Assembly (NCBI GenBank): GCA_949987565.1
Contig: OX465108.1
Location: 949,656 to 1,013,655, forward strand
Reading direction: 5' to 3'
Source of the DNA: Luidia sarsii
Lineage: Eukaryota; Echinodermata; Asteroidea; Paxillosida; Luidiidae
DNA: 64,000 nucleotides
A program made the position numbers and the translations under genes. Position 1 is the first letter of the stretch. The number at the start of each line of letters is the position of its first letter. Shown here one piece after another: positions 34,129 through 44,055 of the stretch. Under the pieces are notes generated by a model. The model saw nothing but the letters and a program-made list of their open reading frames with translations, had not been told where the DNA came from and made no database searches.

Positions 34129-36000
34129 TGTTCCCTTGGTTTCGTGGGGCGTGTCTCCCTCTATGTGTCTGGGTTCTTCCTGGCGTGAGCGATAGGGGTG
34201 TGGGTGTGGTCCCTGCCAGTACTAGACCGACCTGTTCACATGCAGCTGCAGGCAAGGAATAGCAGGCCAAAAGCACAGCCTAGAATCTAAAGATTATTTC
34301 AAATCCACTCACGCGTAGGCTACAACTAACATTGTCTGCAGCAAGGCCTCTCGACCAAATGGCTTGCTTGGTGGCTTGCATGTACATGTACTTATTCAAA
34401 TGAGGAACATTCCTCGTGATATTTTGTACACCCCTTTTCAAACCGGGATGTAACTTGAACGTGTGTATTTTTCATCCCCTTCACAGGACCCGTATAAAAC
34501 CCTCAGTGCGTTCAGTCGCTTATTTACTTTTGTGGATTTCGTGGTTGTTTGCAAACCTCACGCGAGTCGATAGCATTCGAGAAACAGCTGGCGTATCCCC
34601 CGCTGAAAAAAAATCTATTATGGAAAGAAGTTTGCCTTTCCACTTTTGTGGTCAAGTTTGTGTTTGGACGAACAGCCTGGCCTGTTGGGGTTTTTGTGTG
34701 ACGATGCATGTAGTATTGATGGAAGTTTAAGACTCGCTTTGAGCTCGAGTGCTTAGTTCACATTGTTCATAATTTCAGTTAAAGTTCAAGCGAAAACTTG
34801 AAAATTGCTACCTGAGCTGAGCACTAAGAAATGGTCATTTTCTATTCTAGGTCCACCTATTTCCCTATATAAAATACGAGCAGATGTCCCCCCTAACCAT
34901 GAATTTGTAGCGCAATTTGAAAAATCAAATGAGGCCTACACACAGCCTGTTCACACTTGCATGCCAACTTCATTTTTGTTTGCGAAATGCAGTCCATTGT
35001 TTTGGACTTGGCACTGAACATCATTTTAACACGTTGGTGTGCAGGCCAACACACTGACTGATGTGGATATTCGTCACGTCATCGCGCTGCATCGCGAGGC
35101 GTTGGCAAAGTGCCAATCCTCTGAATGGCCTGCTACGTGTCTCTCTACAGACCATGCGTGACGTGTCGTGACGTGTCGTGACGTGGTGTGACGTGGTGTG
35201 ACGTGCATGACGCGCATGCTCTGTCACAGCTCCTCGGTGTAACACACTAAATCGGCTCCTTTAGACTACAGTGCAAAAAACGCGAACCTTTCACGCTCAT
35301 TACCGTAGTATTTCTCACAAACGGGAGTCTTTAAGTTTCAGTGATGATACTGGAAATTGTTGCTTGATACTTCGCCTATTAGATTTTCCGTTTTGGTATC
35401 CTTATAAGCCTCTCATTAGTCGAGGGAGCTCAACAAGCTGAATGGCAAAAACTGAGCTCCGTACCTCGGTTTGTCTTCACAGGAGTATTGAAATGTACGG
35501 TAGGCCTACGACACGATAATTATTAGAGAAAGATATTTGTGTGGAATTTGAAGTGAAGATTCGGAGTACGGAGACAAAAACCTCTCGGTGTAAAATAAAG
35601 TTTATTTCAATTCAGATGTCCTTTCATGACTCTATCTTCATTGATATCGCCTTATATAATTACTGTATGAGAAATATGGTCACTTTCTTTGGCATTAAGC
35701 ACCATAGGAGTACCTTCTAGTATCGCCTCTGCGAAAATAAAAGCAAATTATCTCACATGTAACCATACTTATCTCCAAGCTTACAAAAATAGACTTTTTT
35801 TATTCGGAGTACTTTTCGGATAAAGTTCGGATCATTGTTGTTTAAAATCATTTGAATCATTTCTGGAAGGAAAGTAGCCATGCAAGATCGAAGGAATTCA
35901 CCATACAAAGGAGACCTTTACAGCGTGCCAGAAAATAATGAGATCTTAAGATACATAAACACACACCTTTAAACTAATTAAACAGTCATTTACGGGTAAA
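34129..36000. other. Region between genes 3 and 2 (5' flank of gene 2)
   Basis: No gene or clear promoter element recognised. A short tandem array (GACGTGTCGT/GACGTGGTGT) lies at about 35157-35215. Confidence 0.4.
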
Positions 36001-36130
36001 TTAATCAGAGTAATGTAAAATAATGACAAAAAATGACAAAAACGCGAATCACAAGATACAGAGCTAGAGAGCCCGGCGTTACAGACTCTTGAGGGCGCAC
36101 TATTGGGAATACCGTGGAACGAATGACTGG

Positions 36131-36381
36131 GCAGTCTAGGGGAAGCACTATCTGGGCTTCAGCCGGGTAGCTCATGAATAATTCAACAAAGTGACGTAGA
36201 AGTGAAGTGAATATCTTAATAGGTACATGTACATTATTCATATACGTCATAATGTTGAATCATTCATGATCTACCCGGCTGGAGCCCAGATATTGCTTCC
36301 CAAGTTGTTCATATACGTCATAATAGTGAATTATTCATGACCTGCCCGGCTGGAGCCCAGATAGTGCTTCCCGCAGTCTAG
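36131..36381. mobile_element. Foldback MITE inserted at the stop codon of gene 3
   Basis: Element 36140-36372 has termini GGAAGCACTATCTGGGCT and the exact complement of the first 17 bases at the far end. GCAGTCTAG flanks it at 36131-36139 and 36373-36381, a 9-bp target duplication. The internal right arm is duplicated (36235-36300 and 36310-36372). The duplication on the gene side contains the TAG stop codon, so the reading frame was not disturbed. Confidence 0.88.
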
Positions 36382-36545
36382 TCCCTTTTGTACAGCCTTA
36401 TGATACCCAACTCGTCGAGCCGTCTCCAGAGCCTATTCTCAGCGTGGTTGTCGTGGTTCGTGAAGAAGCTGTGCCGAACGAACTTCTTGTTGTAATAGTA
36501 CTCGGAGAAGCGCTCGTAGCTGCCTCCGAATCCGTACACATTGAC
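36378..36545 (-). CDS. ST6GALNAC1/2-like: Gene 3 exon 10 (motifs III and VS, stop)
   Basis: Acceptor CGTCTTACAG, phase 0; 168 nt ending TAG. Encodes [34 protein letters not shown] and RLYKRD. Confidence 0.96.
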   Translation of the reverse strand, partial: VNVYGFGGSYERFSEYYYNKKFVRHSFFTNHDNHAENRLWRRLDELGIIRLYKRD

Positions 36546-39500
36546 CTGTAAGACGAGGAGCATTGCAATGAATACTACAGTAACATGTATGCATGGTGGT
36601 TTAATAGTACTGCTGCTACTGCTCAATTGCTTCTACTGCTGCTGCTATTGCAACTGGAAGGCTTAATGCTGCTACTGCAGATTCGGAGGACACGGCAGAT
36701 AGCGACACAACCGGCGTTCCGAGTCCGAAGGTCCCGGCGCGAAATATTGTAAAAGCAGGTAGTGGTGCTTCGTCACTCGTGTAAGAGAAGGAGAGCTCAC
36801 CTCGTCACACGTGTGTAGAGCGAGTAGAAGCATGATACCACCCGTAGTAGGGCGATGAACCTCCTTGTGTTGATCGGTGGAGTTGACCCAGCTGCGGGAG
36901 GTTTAATACCAACACAATGGAAGATGTCAATGCATTTCTTTTTGTACACCGTCAAAGGTGATGAGAACTTTTGGGACGTCAAAGTCAGATATCACTCGTT
37001 TTCCTTAGGGCTTGTTCGTGCTACTTCGGTAGGAGCTCAATCATTTGTACTGTGAGTGTAGTGCAAGCAATGACTCCTTGTTTGCATCGTGAATTCACCG
37101 AAATAACACAAAGATGGAAGTGCGGAATTTGCTGCATCATTTGTACACGCATACAAATGTCGTCATTTCACTTCCAGAACCCTCAAGTCGATGACTTTAA
37201 AAGTTGTTCTCACCTCCACTTGAGATATCTCTGGAAGTCTGGATGAACGAGCTTGATGTCCTCAGCCTGCAGTGGCTTCGGGAATCTCACTCGGGAGTGT
37301 CTGAAATAGACGGAAAAAAGCACGACCCAATAGGAATTATACTTGTGCTGATTGAATGCGGTTCTACCCCGTATGTACATGGACTAAGGCCATTTACCAA
37401 GACTTAGACAATAAACAAGAGCTTTGGTTTCATCGCTCACAGTCCTTATAATATCCCAGATATTGAAGGCCCGGCTTGGTACCACAGTTTCCAGATGGAT
37501 ACCCGTACTGGACATGACAGCAAAGTTTTTATACTGAAATGATGCCCCGTGGGTCTGACGTTTCGATCCCAGAAGGACCTTTCCCGAAGGCGGAATTCCT
37601 GCCTTCAGGACTGAAGGTCCAGCTAGGATCGAAACATGTTAACGTCTTTGACAAGCAAACGATCTGCCTATCCACCTATGTAATTTCTTTTAATGAAATC
37701 CCCTCAAAATGAAGGGTAAGCCCCGATCTATTTCCCAATGAGGTGAATCTAATCACTACCTATTACAACTAATTAGCCATTTACAACTAATTAACCTATT
37801 ATAACTAATGAACTATTTCATGTACCGACCTGCCTAGCCCCGACGCTTGTCCACCGTGCAGAACAGACGCCAGGTACGGATACGTGTTTGTGTGATCAGC
37901 AAAGAACACGTAGCGAATACCCTGTGGATATCGTCAGACAAAAAAAAAGGTTACAAAACAATGAAACCGAAATGCAAATTTTCTGAAACATGGTGCCTTA
38001 AGTTCAAACAATAATACAAAATCCTGAAGAATGGATCGAGTTTTTAATTAATACCCCAATCAGGTCAACGTGTACTTTCAAGACATACACAAACAAGTTG
38101 CCAACTGCTCGAATACTTACTAAAGTGACCGAATTCCAAAATGACGATGCCTGAAATATTCTTCCTGCCTTCAGGAATATTCCTACCAGGATCGAAAACG
38201 TTGGGCCCTGTTCACAGAAGTATTTATTTCTAATTTGTTTAACACAAAGTATAGGGACAATGATCGTCGGGTAGGGAACTTACTTTATCACCAGGAGGCA
38301 TCGTGAAATTGGTTTCTCCGGTCATACCCAGTATCAGGGTTCTTGCTAACGTGTTGATTCCAAAACAGTAGAAGGAAGTTCGTGACCCCACGTCATCCTC
38401 GAAGCCTTTCGTCAAAGCAGTGTTCACCCTACAGTCCAAATAAACGGAAACAAAGAATGGCCCAATAAAATATGATAATATTCATTTCATTTTAAACGTA
38501 CAAACATGTCTCAAACAGGTCACTTACTTAAATAATCAAAAAATCAAATCAAAAATAAATGATATGGCCTGACGTTTTGATCCTAACAGAACCTTTCTCT
38601 GACAAAGGTCTTTGTGAAAGCCTTGACATCTTTCTGAACGGTCCTGCTATAGGATCAAAAATTAAAGCTCTCAAAATATTTGGAGATGCGCATTTTCTGG
38701 TCATGTAAGTCAGTCGGGAAGGCAACAATCTAAGGGCTGGATAGCTCAGATGGGAAGAGCGCTGGTACGCAAAACCAGAGGTCTCGGGTTCAAGTCCCGG
38801 TCCAGTCCAAGGTTTCTTTGCCATTTTTTTCAATTTGTTCATAAGTTCCCAGCCAGTTCTTCCTCTGTTTGTTTGACTAGAAAGAAACGATCATTACTGA
38901 GTGCATGCACAGCTTTTCACACCTGAAGACGTAGTCGTGAGCATCGATCTCCTGGCCCATCCTGGAACCATTGAGAATCCCACCGCTGCCAATGACCGCA
39001 CATCGGATGCACTTGCTGTGGTTGGACCCTTGCTTCTCGTCCAGGAGCCCGTCAAACATGTACGTGTTTCTGCTGGAGTTCAGACCGGCCAGCGTAGAGG
39101 AAACGACTAAAGGTGACAGCAATGGAGTGAACACGTAGATTAGGACTTAGACCGGTGTACATGGAGATGGGTCTGAATGAGGGTTTGTAACAAGCCAGGG
39201 AGCCAACCAACCAGTCAGTCAGCCAGCCAGTCAATTGACCAACTAGCTTACCAAGCAGCCAGCCAATCAGCCAGCCAACCCACCAACCAATCAACCAGCC
39301 ATTAAGCAATCCAGTCGAGCACTGACTCGGCCAACCAACCAGCTAGCCAACCAGCCAGACAGCCAGCCAGACAGTCAGCCAACCAGCCAGCCAACCAGCC
39401 ATCCGATCAACCAGCCAGTTAGCCAACCAGCCAGCTAGCCAACCAGCCAGTTAGCCAACCAGCCAGACAGCCAGCCAGACAGTCAGCCAACCAGCCAACC

Positions 39501-42283
39501 AATCAACCAGCCATTAAGCAATCCAGTCAAGCACTGACTCGGCCAACCAACCAGCTAGCCAACCAGCCAGACAGCCAGCCAGACAGCCAGCCAACCAACC
39601 ATCCAATCAACCAGCCAGTTAGCCAACCAGCCAGCTATCCAGCCAACTAGTCAGCCAGCTTACCAGTTAACCAGTCAGCCAACTAGTCAACCAGCCAGCC
39701 AGCTTACCAGTTTACCAGTCAACCAACTAGTCAGGCAGCTAACCAACCACCCAACTTTCCTACTAGCCGACCATCAACTCAACCAGCATGCATGTTGAGT
39801 TGAGGCAACTCAGCCTCTCGTAAAATTCACAAATAAAAAATCACTCTGTTACTTCAGAAATGAAAACCATTATTTCTGTTTCAGTCCTTACGTGTTTCGT
39901 TGGTGTTGTTCCAGCCAAATATGTCGTTGAATTCAGCCAGTCGCCTGTACTCCCCGGGCGTGTAGTGGTCCTTCCAGGCCAGAATGGGCGACTCTGGAAC
40001 GAACTTACTGTGCGTGAAGGGAAGGGCCCACATTCTGGTCCGTACCGACGTGGGGCATTTCTACAAGGGCGAGAGGACGGTGAGAATAATGTGCACTATT
40101 ATATTATAGACGGATCGATCAAGCGATGCTTCAACAGACCTCACTGATCCACATGCTGACAACAGAGGGCGCAACAGCGAAAGTTCATGGAAGTCGCCAT
40201 TTTTGAAACATAATCATGGGTAGAAACGGTTGTCCTAATCATCGGCCCCTTCTTCCAAAATCCTGCTTAGACCCAAGGAGCCTCCAGCTTTGTATTTTTT
40301 TGGTTCATTAAAAAAAACCAGCCATGATAACGAGAGGCCTTTGGATTTTTTTGAATAAGATACCCTATTCATGAAAAATTGACTCAGCTTCAATTTTATC
40401 AAAGACTCAAAGCCTGTGATCCCAACTTTTTGACGACTAAAACGAAGTAGGACATCTTCGAGTTGGGCAAGGAGGTATATACTTTTAAGGCTTTGTCCTG
40501 TTCGACGTAAAATAGCCAGCGTATGCTGACTGGTTTGCCCGGTTGCCTGTTGAACAATTACATGTTTACACACCTTAATACACTCATATCCTACTACCTA
40601 CCATATACTTCAGGAACTGGTCGTCGTGAAGGCCTTCTTTCTCCTCCTTCTTCCAGGCCGACGTCCTTCTCGATTTGGCCCGCCCAATCACCTCCGTCAG
40701 AATGGCTCTGTATGGGTTGGATCCCGGGGACGAGTTCCCGAGGAACTTCCCCACCTCCCCCACGAATGCCTGTTCGTGCGCGAGGTCGTCCTCGGTCATC
40801 GGGACCGTCTGGTTCACCTCCGTCGTAGTCATGTTCGTGCCCTCGTCTGTGATCGTCGGCTTGAGGATGAGGGTACGATTGGCGTCGCCTATGGCCGAGC
40901 CAGCCCCCTTGTGATGAGAGCCAAGGCTGCCTACCCCATTGTGAGACACGCGGCCAGCTGTCTCGTTGTGAGACACACGGCTTGCTGTGCCGTTGTGAGA
41001 CACACGGCTTGCTGTGCCGTTGTGAGACCCAGGACCGACCGGTAAACCAGCATTGGAAGGAACAGGGGTCCGGAGCGGTACCCCGACGTCTCCACCGTCC
41101 ACTGGTCCCTCCGTGATCCCTCTCCCCACCGAGCTGCTGTGGTAAGTCGTCGGGTCCATGTTGGGCGGCCCGATCACCATCATTCTCGAGATGTCAGTCG
41201 CAGACCGATGCCCAGAGACAGTTTCCAATCTCCTTTCCAGATTCTTGATCGCGAAGCTGAGGGGGAAAAGAAGGTGGTGACACAAAGACTCACTGTATGC
41301 AAGAAGACGGGGCCATCGCCTATGCTTGTTTCAGGGGTCAAGTACACAGACTCACCGTTCGGCAGGAGGCACGGCTGTGCCTGCGTAACTAGTCTGGACA
41401 TCGAGAGACGCCTGGCTCTCGACCATCCTGTAGAAGCAGAGGAAGTATACGGCGGAAAAGACCAGCGTGCACAGAGCGAAGGCTTTCCACTGGTTCCTGT
41501 ACCATCGCAGACCACAATAGATGAACGGTGATTAGAGAACTCGATTCATGAAGACAGAAAACATTTGACTGGACCGGGACTTGAACATGTCACAGGGCAC
41601 CAGCGCTGGTACATTAAAGGCCCTATACAACATTGGTAAAGGTAAAAGATTGCCACAGTGTGTGTGATGAACCATTAAACACTCCAAAAGAGAAATCCTG
41701 CGATGGTTTTAGCTCAAATGGCAATCTGAGAATGTAGAAAAAAAGGAAAAAAACTGTCCCGGTTTACTCACCGGCCGGTAGTGTAATAAATAGTTTATTA
41801 CTCGCGAGTAAAAACTATTTGTCGATGTTTGAGCGAAGATTTCTCGAAAAGGACAGCATCCCAGACCGTAAGATTTCAACATGGGGATTCTATCATGACC
41901 ATCTATAAACTGTGTCAATTAGAAGGAAATCTGTGGACATCGATGTTTTCCAATGTTCCCAATGTTGTGTTGGGTTTTTAAGTTAGACCATGGTTAGACG
42001 TTTCAGGTCCAGTAAAATTCTCCTTGGTATTTCCATACGAAAACTCCTCGTTTGGTAATAAGAGTTGATCTAACGATCTAACATAGTAAACAAAAATTTA
42101 GGCAATTCTTTTAGGAGAAATGTCCTGCTAGAATCGAAACGACAGGCCCTCTATTGTTTTTTATTTACACGTTGGTCATTAAAGTCACGAAGCAGCTTAA
42201 TTTGTGACATTCCTTGACACGTTGAGCTCGCATACTGATTTGAAAACACATGTATTCGTGTCTTACCTCAGAGCACGACCCAT
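36378..42283 (-). CDS. ST6GALNAC1/2-like: ST6GalNAc I/II-type sialyltransferase, gene 3 (spliced span)
   Basis: Predicted 582-aa type II Golgi enzyme with a long mucin-like stem. Coding exons in transcript order: 42267-42283, 41356-41496, 40602-41256, 39892-40060, 38923-39106, 38284-38428, 37830-37921, 37214-37300, 36801-36891, 36378-36545. Ten-residue tail, signal-anchor ~11-30, stem ~31-270 with a 9-residue repeat at 130-163. Motif L has C363-A-V-I-G-S-G-G (Ser368 where paralogs have Asn) and H384-D-Y-V-F-R. Motif S runs from H509-R-P-T-T-G to C525; motif III is Y543-Y-Y-N; VS is H558-x4-E563. ST6Gal-type enzymes also carry Ser near that motif L position, so activity is plausible. Human ST6GalNAc I likewise has a far longer stem than ST6GalNAc II, but sequence alone does not show that gene 3 is its counterpart. 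Confidence 0.92.
36801..36891 (-). CDS. ST6GALNAC1/2-like: Gene 3 exon 9 (sialylmotif S)
   Basis: Acceptor CCTCCCGCAG, phase 2; donor GAG|GTGAGC, phase 0; 91 nt. Encodes [11 protein letters not shown] and [19 protein letters not shown]. Confidence 0.96.
37214..37300 (-). CDS. ST6GALNAC1/2-like: Gene 3 exon 8
   Basis: Acceptor GTCTATTTCAG, donor AG|GTGAGA, phase 2 both ends, 87 nt (one codon longer than genes 1 and 2). Encodes [20 protein letters not shown] and DFQRYLKW. Confidence 0.94.
37550..37640 (-). mobile_element. Family A head fragment (both arms, no tail)
   Basis: GGGTCTGACGTTTCGATCCC ... TTTCCCGAAGGCGG and, inverted, CTGAAGGTCCAGCTAGGATC with GAAACATG. Lies in intron 7 of gene 3. 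Confidence 0.65.
37830..37921 (-). CDS. ST6GALNAC1/2-like: Gene 3 exon 7
   Basis: Acceptor GATATCCACAG, phase 0; donor CAG|GTCGGT, phase 2, non-consensus after GT. Encodes [20 protein letters not shown] and [11 protein letters not shown]. Confidence 0.88.
38284..38428 (-). CDS. ST6GALNAC1/2-like: Gene 3 exon 6
   Basis: Acceptor TTTGGACTGTAG, phase 2; donor AAA|GTAAGT, phase 0; 145 nt. Encodes [20 protein letters not shown] and a segment ending TMPPGDK. Confidence 0.95.
38560..38720 (-). mobile_element. Family A diverged copy (intron 5 of gene 3)
   Basis: GGCCTGACGTTTTGATCCTA, ACAGAACCTTTCTCTGACAA, then the inverted arm GGTCCTGCTATAGGATC and tail remnant CATTTTCTGGTCATGTAAGT. Confidence 0.6.
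38733..38870 (+). mobile_element. S1 SINE with well-formed tRNA-like cloverleaf (anticodon-position GCA)
   Basis: GGGCTGGATAGCTCAGATGG begins a sequence that folds as a cloverleaf: acceptor GGGCTGG/CCAGTCC, D stem GCTC/GAGC, anticodon stem CTGGT/ACCAG with loop ACGCAAA, and T stem TCGGG/CCCGG. Position 33 is C rather than the required T. The SINE body shared with 19150 follows directly, so I call a SINE, not a tRNA-Cys gene. Confidence 0.7.
38923..39106 (-). CDS. ST6GALNAC1/2-like: Gene 3 exon 5 (sialylmotif L)
   Basis: Acceptor GTCACCTTTAG, phase 1; donor AG|GTGTGA, phase 2; 184 nt. Encodes [20 protein letters not shown] and [11 protein letters not shown]. The Asn after V-I-G is Ser. Confidence 0.95.
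39181..39780. repeat. (CCAGCCAA)-type tetranucleotide minisatellite, intron 4 of gene 3
   Basis: About 600 bases built of CCAG, CCAA, TCAG and TCAA four-mers. A larger duplication of about 220-230 bases is visible: CCATTAAGCAATCCAGTC recurs at ~39298 and ~39510. The array ends 110 bases before exon 4 on the intron side. Confidence 0.93.
39892..40060 (-). CDS. ST6GALNAC1/2-like: Gene 3 exon 4
   Basis: Acceptor CGCCCTTGTAG, phase 0; donor CAC|GTAAGG, phase 1; 169 nt. Encodes [38 protein letters not shown] and FGWNNTNET. Confidence 0.94.
40602..41256 (-). CDS. ST6GALNAC1/2-like: Gene 3 exon 3 (long mucin-like stem)
   Basis: Acceptor TTTTCCCCCTCAG, phase 2; donor ATG|GTAGGT, phase 0; 655 nt. 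Residues ~53-271 are rich in Ser, Thr, Gly, Asn and Pro, with about eight N-glycosylation sequons and a perfect-to-near-perfect 9-residue repeat (SHNGTASRV) at 40926-41027. It ends [13 protein letters not shown], matching the other paralogs. Confidence 0.92.
40926..41027 (-). repeat. In-frame 27-bp coding repeat in gene 3 stem
   Basis: Codes [27 protein letters not shown], then partial SHNGVGS. Three of the four units keep an N-x-T sequon, so repeat number would set local glycan density. Confidence 0.93.
41356..41496 (-). CDS. ST6GALNAC1/2-like: Gene 3 exon 2 (signal-anchor)
   Basis: Acceptor CGATGGTACAG, donor CG|GTGAGT, phase 2 both ends, 141 nt. Encodes [20 protein letters not shown] and [19 protein letters not shown]. 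Shares W/IK-x-FALC and the later VQT with gene 1. Confidence 0.88.
41558..41612 (-). mobile_element. S1 SINE head fragment
   Basis: GACTGGACCGGGACTTGAAC on the plus strand is the complement of the S1 T-arm region; ACCAGCGCTGGTAC follows. Truncated by the adjacent TTAA element. Confidence 0.6.
41614..41981. mobile_element. Family C TTAA-flanked foldback element, copy 1
   Basis: TTAA at 41614-41617 and 41978-41981 flanks a 360-bp element starting AGGCCCTATACAACATTGGT and ending AATGTTGTGTTGGGTTT (inverted). A TTAA target and short inverted ends are typical of piggyBac-type transposition. Internal segments match the copy at 47594. Confidence 0.78.
42105..42225 (+). mobile_element. Family A truncated copy (intron 1 of gene 3)
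   Basis: AAATGTCCTGCTAGAATCGA, AACGACAGGCCCTCTA, then tail remnant CACGTTGGTCATTAAAGTCA. Diverged. Confidence 0.6.
42267..42283 (-). CDS. ST6GALNAC1/2-like: Gene 3 exon 1 (start codon, cytoplasmic tail)
   Basis: ATG followed by GGTCGTGCTCTGAG and donor GTAAGA, phase 2. Joined to exon 2 it gives MGRALRNQWK before the anchor. G at +4 and G at -3. Donor strength and phase match support it. Confidence 0.75.
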
Positions 42284-42436
42284 AGCGGTAGATGCAGGGG
42301 AGATGTAAGGTGACACACGGTGCAAGAAGACAGACCAACGTTCATGACATAACAGGGCGACCGGTGTAGGTATGGAGTCCACAGTCGAATCTGACCAAAT
42401 TAATCCCAGTGGGAGATCATCAGTTCTTGGTAGATT

Positions 42437-42646
42437 TAATAAAACGCAGTGGCTGTTGTTACGGCAGTCGTCCGTGTGGTTCCCTGACTTGATTGTGTTT
42501 CGTCAGCATTGCAGGCTGGTTGAACCAGTCTATTAGCTGATAGTCTGGTAAAACTCTGGTTCCAAGAGCTAAACATCCTGACAAATACTGTGAAGTCGGG
42601 GAACCACACGGACGACTGCCGTAACAACAGCCACTGCGTTAATAAA
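42437..42646. mobile_element. Foldback MITE (CGCAGTGGC termini), copy 2, 5' of gene 3
   Basis: Element 42444-42639 with terminal repeats ACGCAGTGGCTGTTGTTACG ... and their complement, flanked by TAATAAA at 42437-42443 and 42640-42646. About 90% similar to 18247-18431. It begins 160 bp upstream of the gene 3 start codon, so it could lie within promoter DNA. Confidence 0.9.
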
Positions 42647-42649
42647 AAG

Positions 42650-44055
42650 GTTCGCGATGTATCGGAAGGGTACCCTGTGCCGTCATGCACATGATCTAGC
42701 CTTTGGTAAATCGTAAAAATATCCTCGGCAAAACTGTCAGACTTTCAAGGACTGTTTGCCGAGCTCGGCGTAAGGCAAACCATGGAGCTACTTAATAGCT
42801 CCATGGGCAAACCCTTCATTCTCTATATTTTTCACTCGGCCCACACAAGTCACCCGGAAATCGGGCAAAGCACTGAGCACACAGCAATGACAGCACTAAC
42901 CACACACGTCGACTAGGACGAGATCTCGTGGACCTATACATTCTCACCGACGCCAAAAAGACAATCATATCTGAACTGTGGGTTGTCTCTTGAGCAGCGG
43001 TCTGGGTCGTGTCATCAGAACGATCTGCGGTTCGTCTGCGGTTCGGGAACCAGGTTATAATTATTACCCCTGTGACACTTCGGAAAGACTGCCGGAAATT
43101 GATGGGAAGTATACCAGGGATCACCAGGGCATGGCACGATTGCATGTAATCATGACGTAATTATTCCGTTGTTAGACTGCCGAGTGGATATGCGTCGCTG
43201 GGATTATAAATACATAATGATCCCCCAATGAAAAGAAATCCACTCAATATGCAGTTGTTGGCTTGTAAGAAAAGGGAACACACCGATACAAAGACAAAGC
43301 ATCGTCCTTTGATTTGAATTGTCTCTGGAATGAAAATCCATGAGGTATCAAGACCCAAGAACGCTGCCCTTAATACCTATTCTTCCTGAACTAGTTGTTG
43401 GGTTTGAGAACAAGCAATTCCATCTACCTCACGCGTTTTACAATGAAAACCCAAATCATGATTCTGTCATTGCATGATTGTTTTGGGAAGAAATCGATGC
43501 AATTATATTGTCATTATTGACCCGGTGAACGTGTGTTCGCATTGCATCAAACACATGTCATGTAGTGACAAAATGTAGCATTGAATGACCATCTGAATTG
43601 GTTATCTCTGAAAGTCTTAGAGTCATTCCCTTCCTCCATGTCTGACTAGTCTGAATGCATCAGGAGCGATACCAGCACAGGAACAACAAGGATTTTACCG
43701 TAGAGTTTTACTCAGTCTCATTCCAAGTTTTTAAATGGCTTGGCTATGAAGCTACGAAAGTTTAGGAAAATCTTTCCAACTGGTTATACTTATAGTCTTT
43801 CCTCGAGTTGCTTGTTTCACCACGATTTCACCCTCCATGGTTTCACAAGGGTACCCGTTGATTTGAGGCTTTTCACGGTGGAATCACATTGTGAACAGAG
43901 ACACCCCGTGTGATACAAAAACATCTCTTTCAGTTTCAAGAATGACCTTGACAGATCAGAGAGAATGACCGGCTCTTAGTCTTACACCATGCTTGCATGC
44001 ACCACATGCCACATATGGAGCTACATGTACATGTACATGTATAGATAAAATTAAG
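42650..44055. other. 5' flank of gene 3
   Basis: An S2 SINE body fragment is visible at 42855-42970 (ATCGGGCAAAGCACTGAG, CATTCTCACCGACGCCAAAA). No other gene or element is recognised, and no clear TATA box upstream of gene 3. Confidence 0.4.

Noticed and set aside
38733..38808. Functional tRNA-Cys(GCA) gene
   Set aside because: C at position 33 and a directly attached SINE body shared with other copies.
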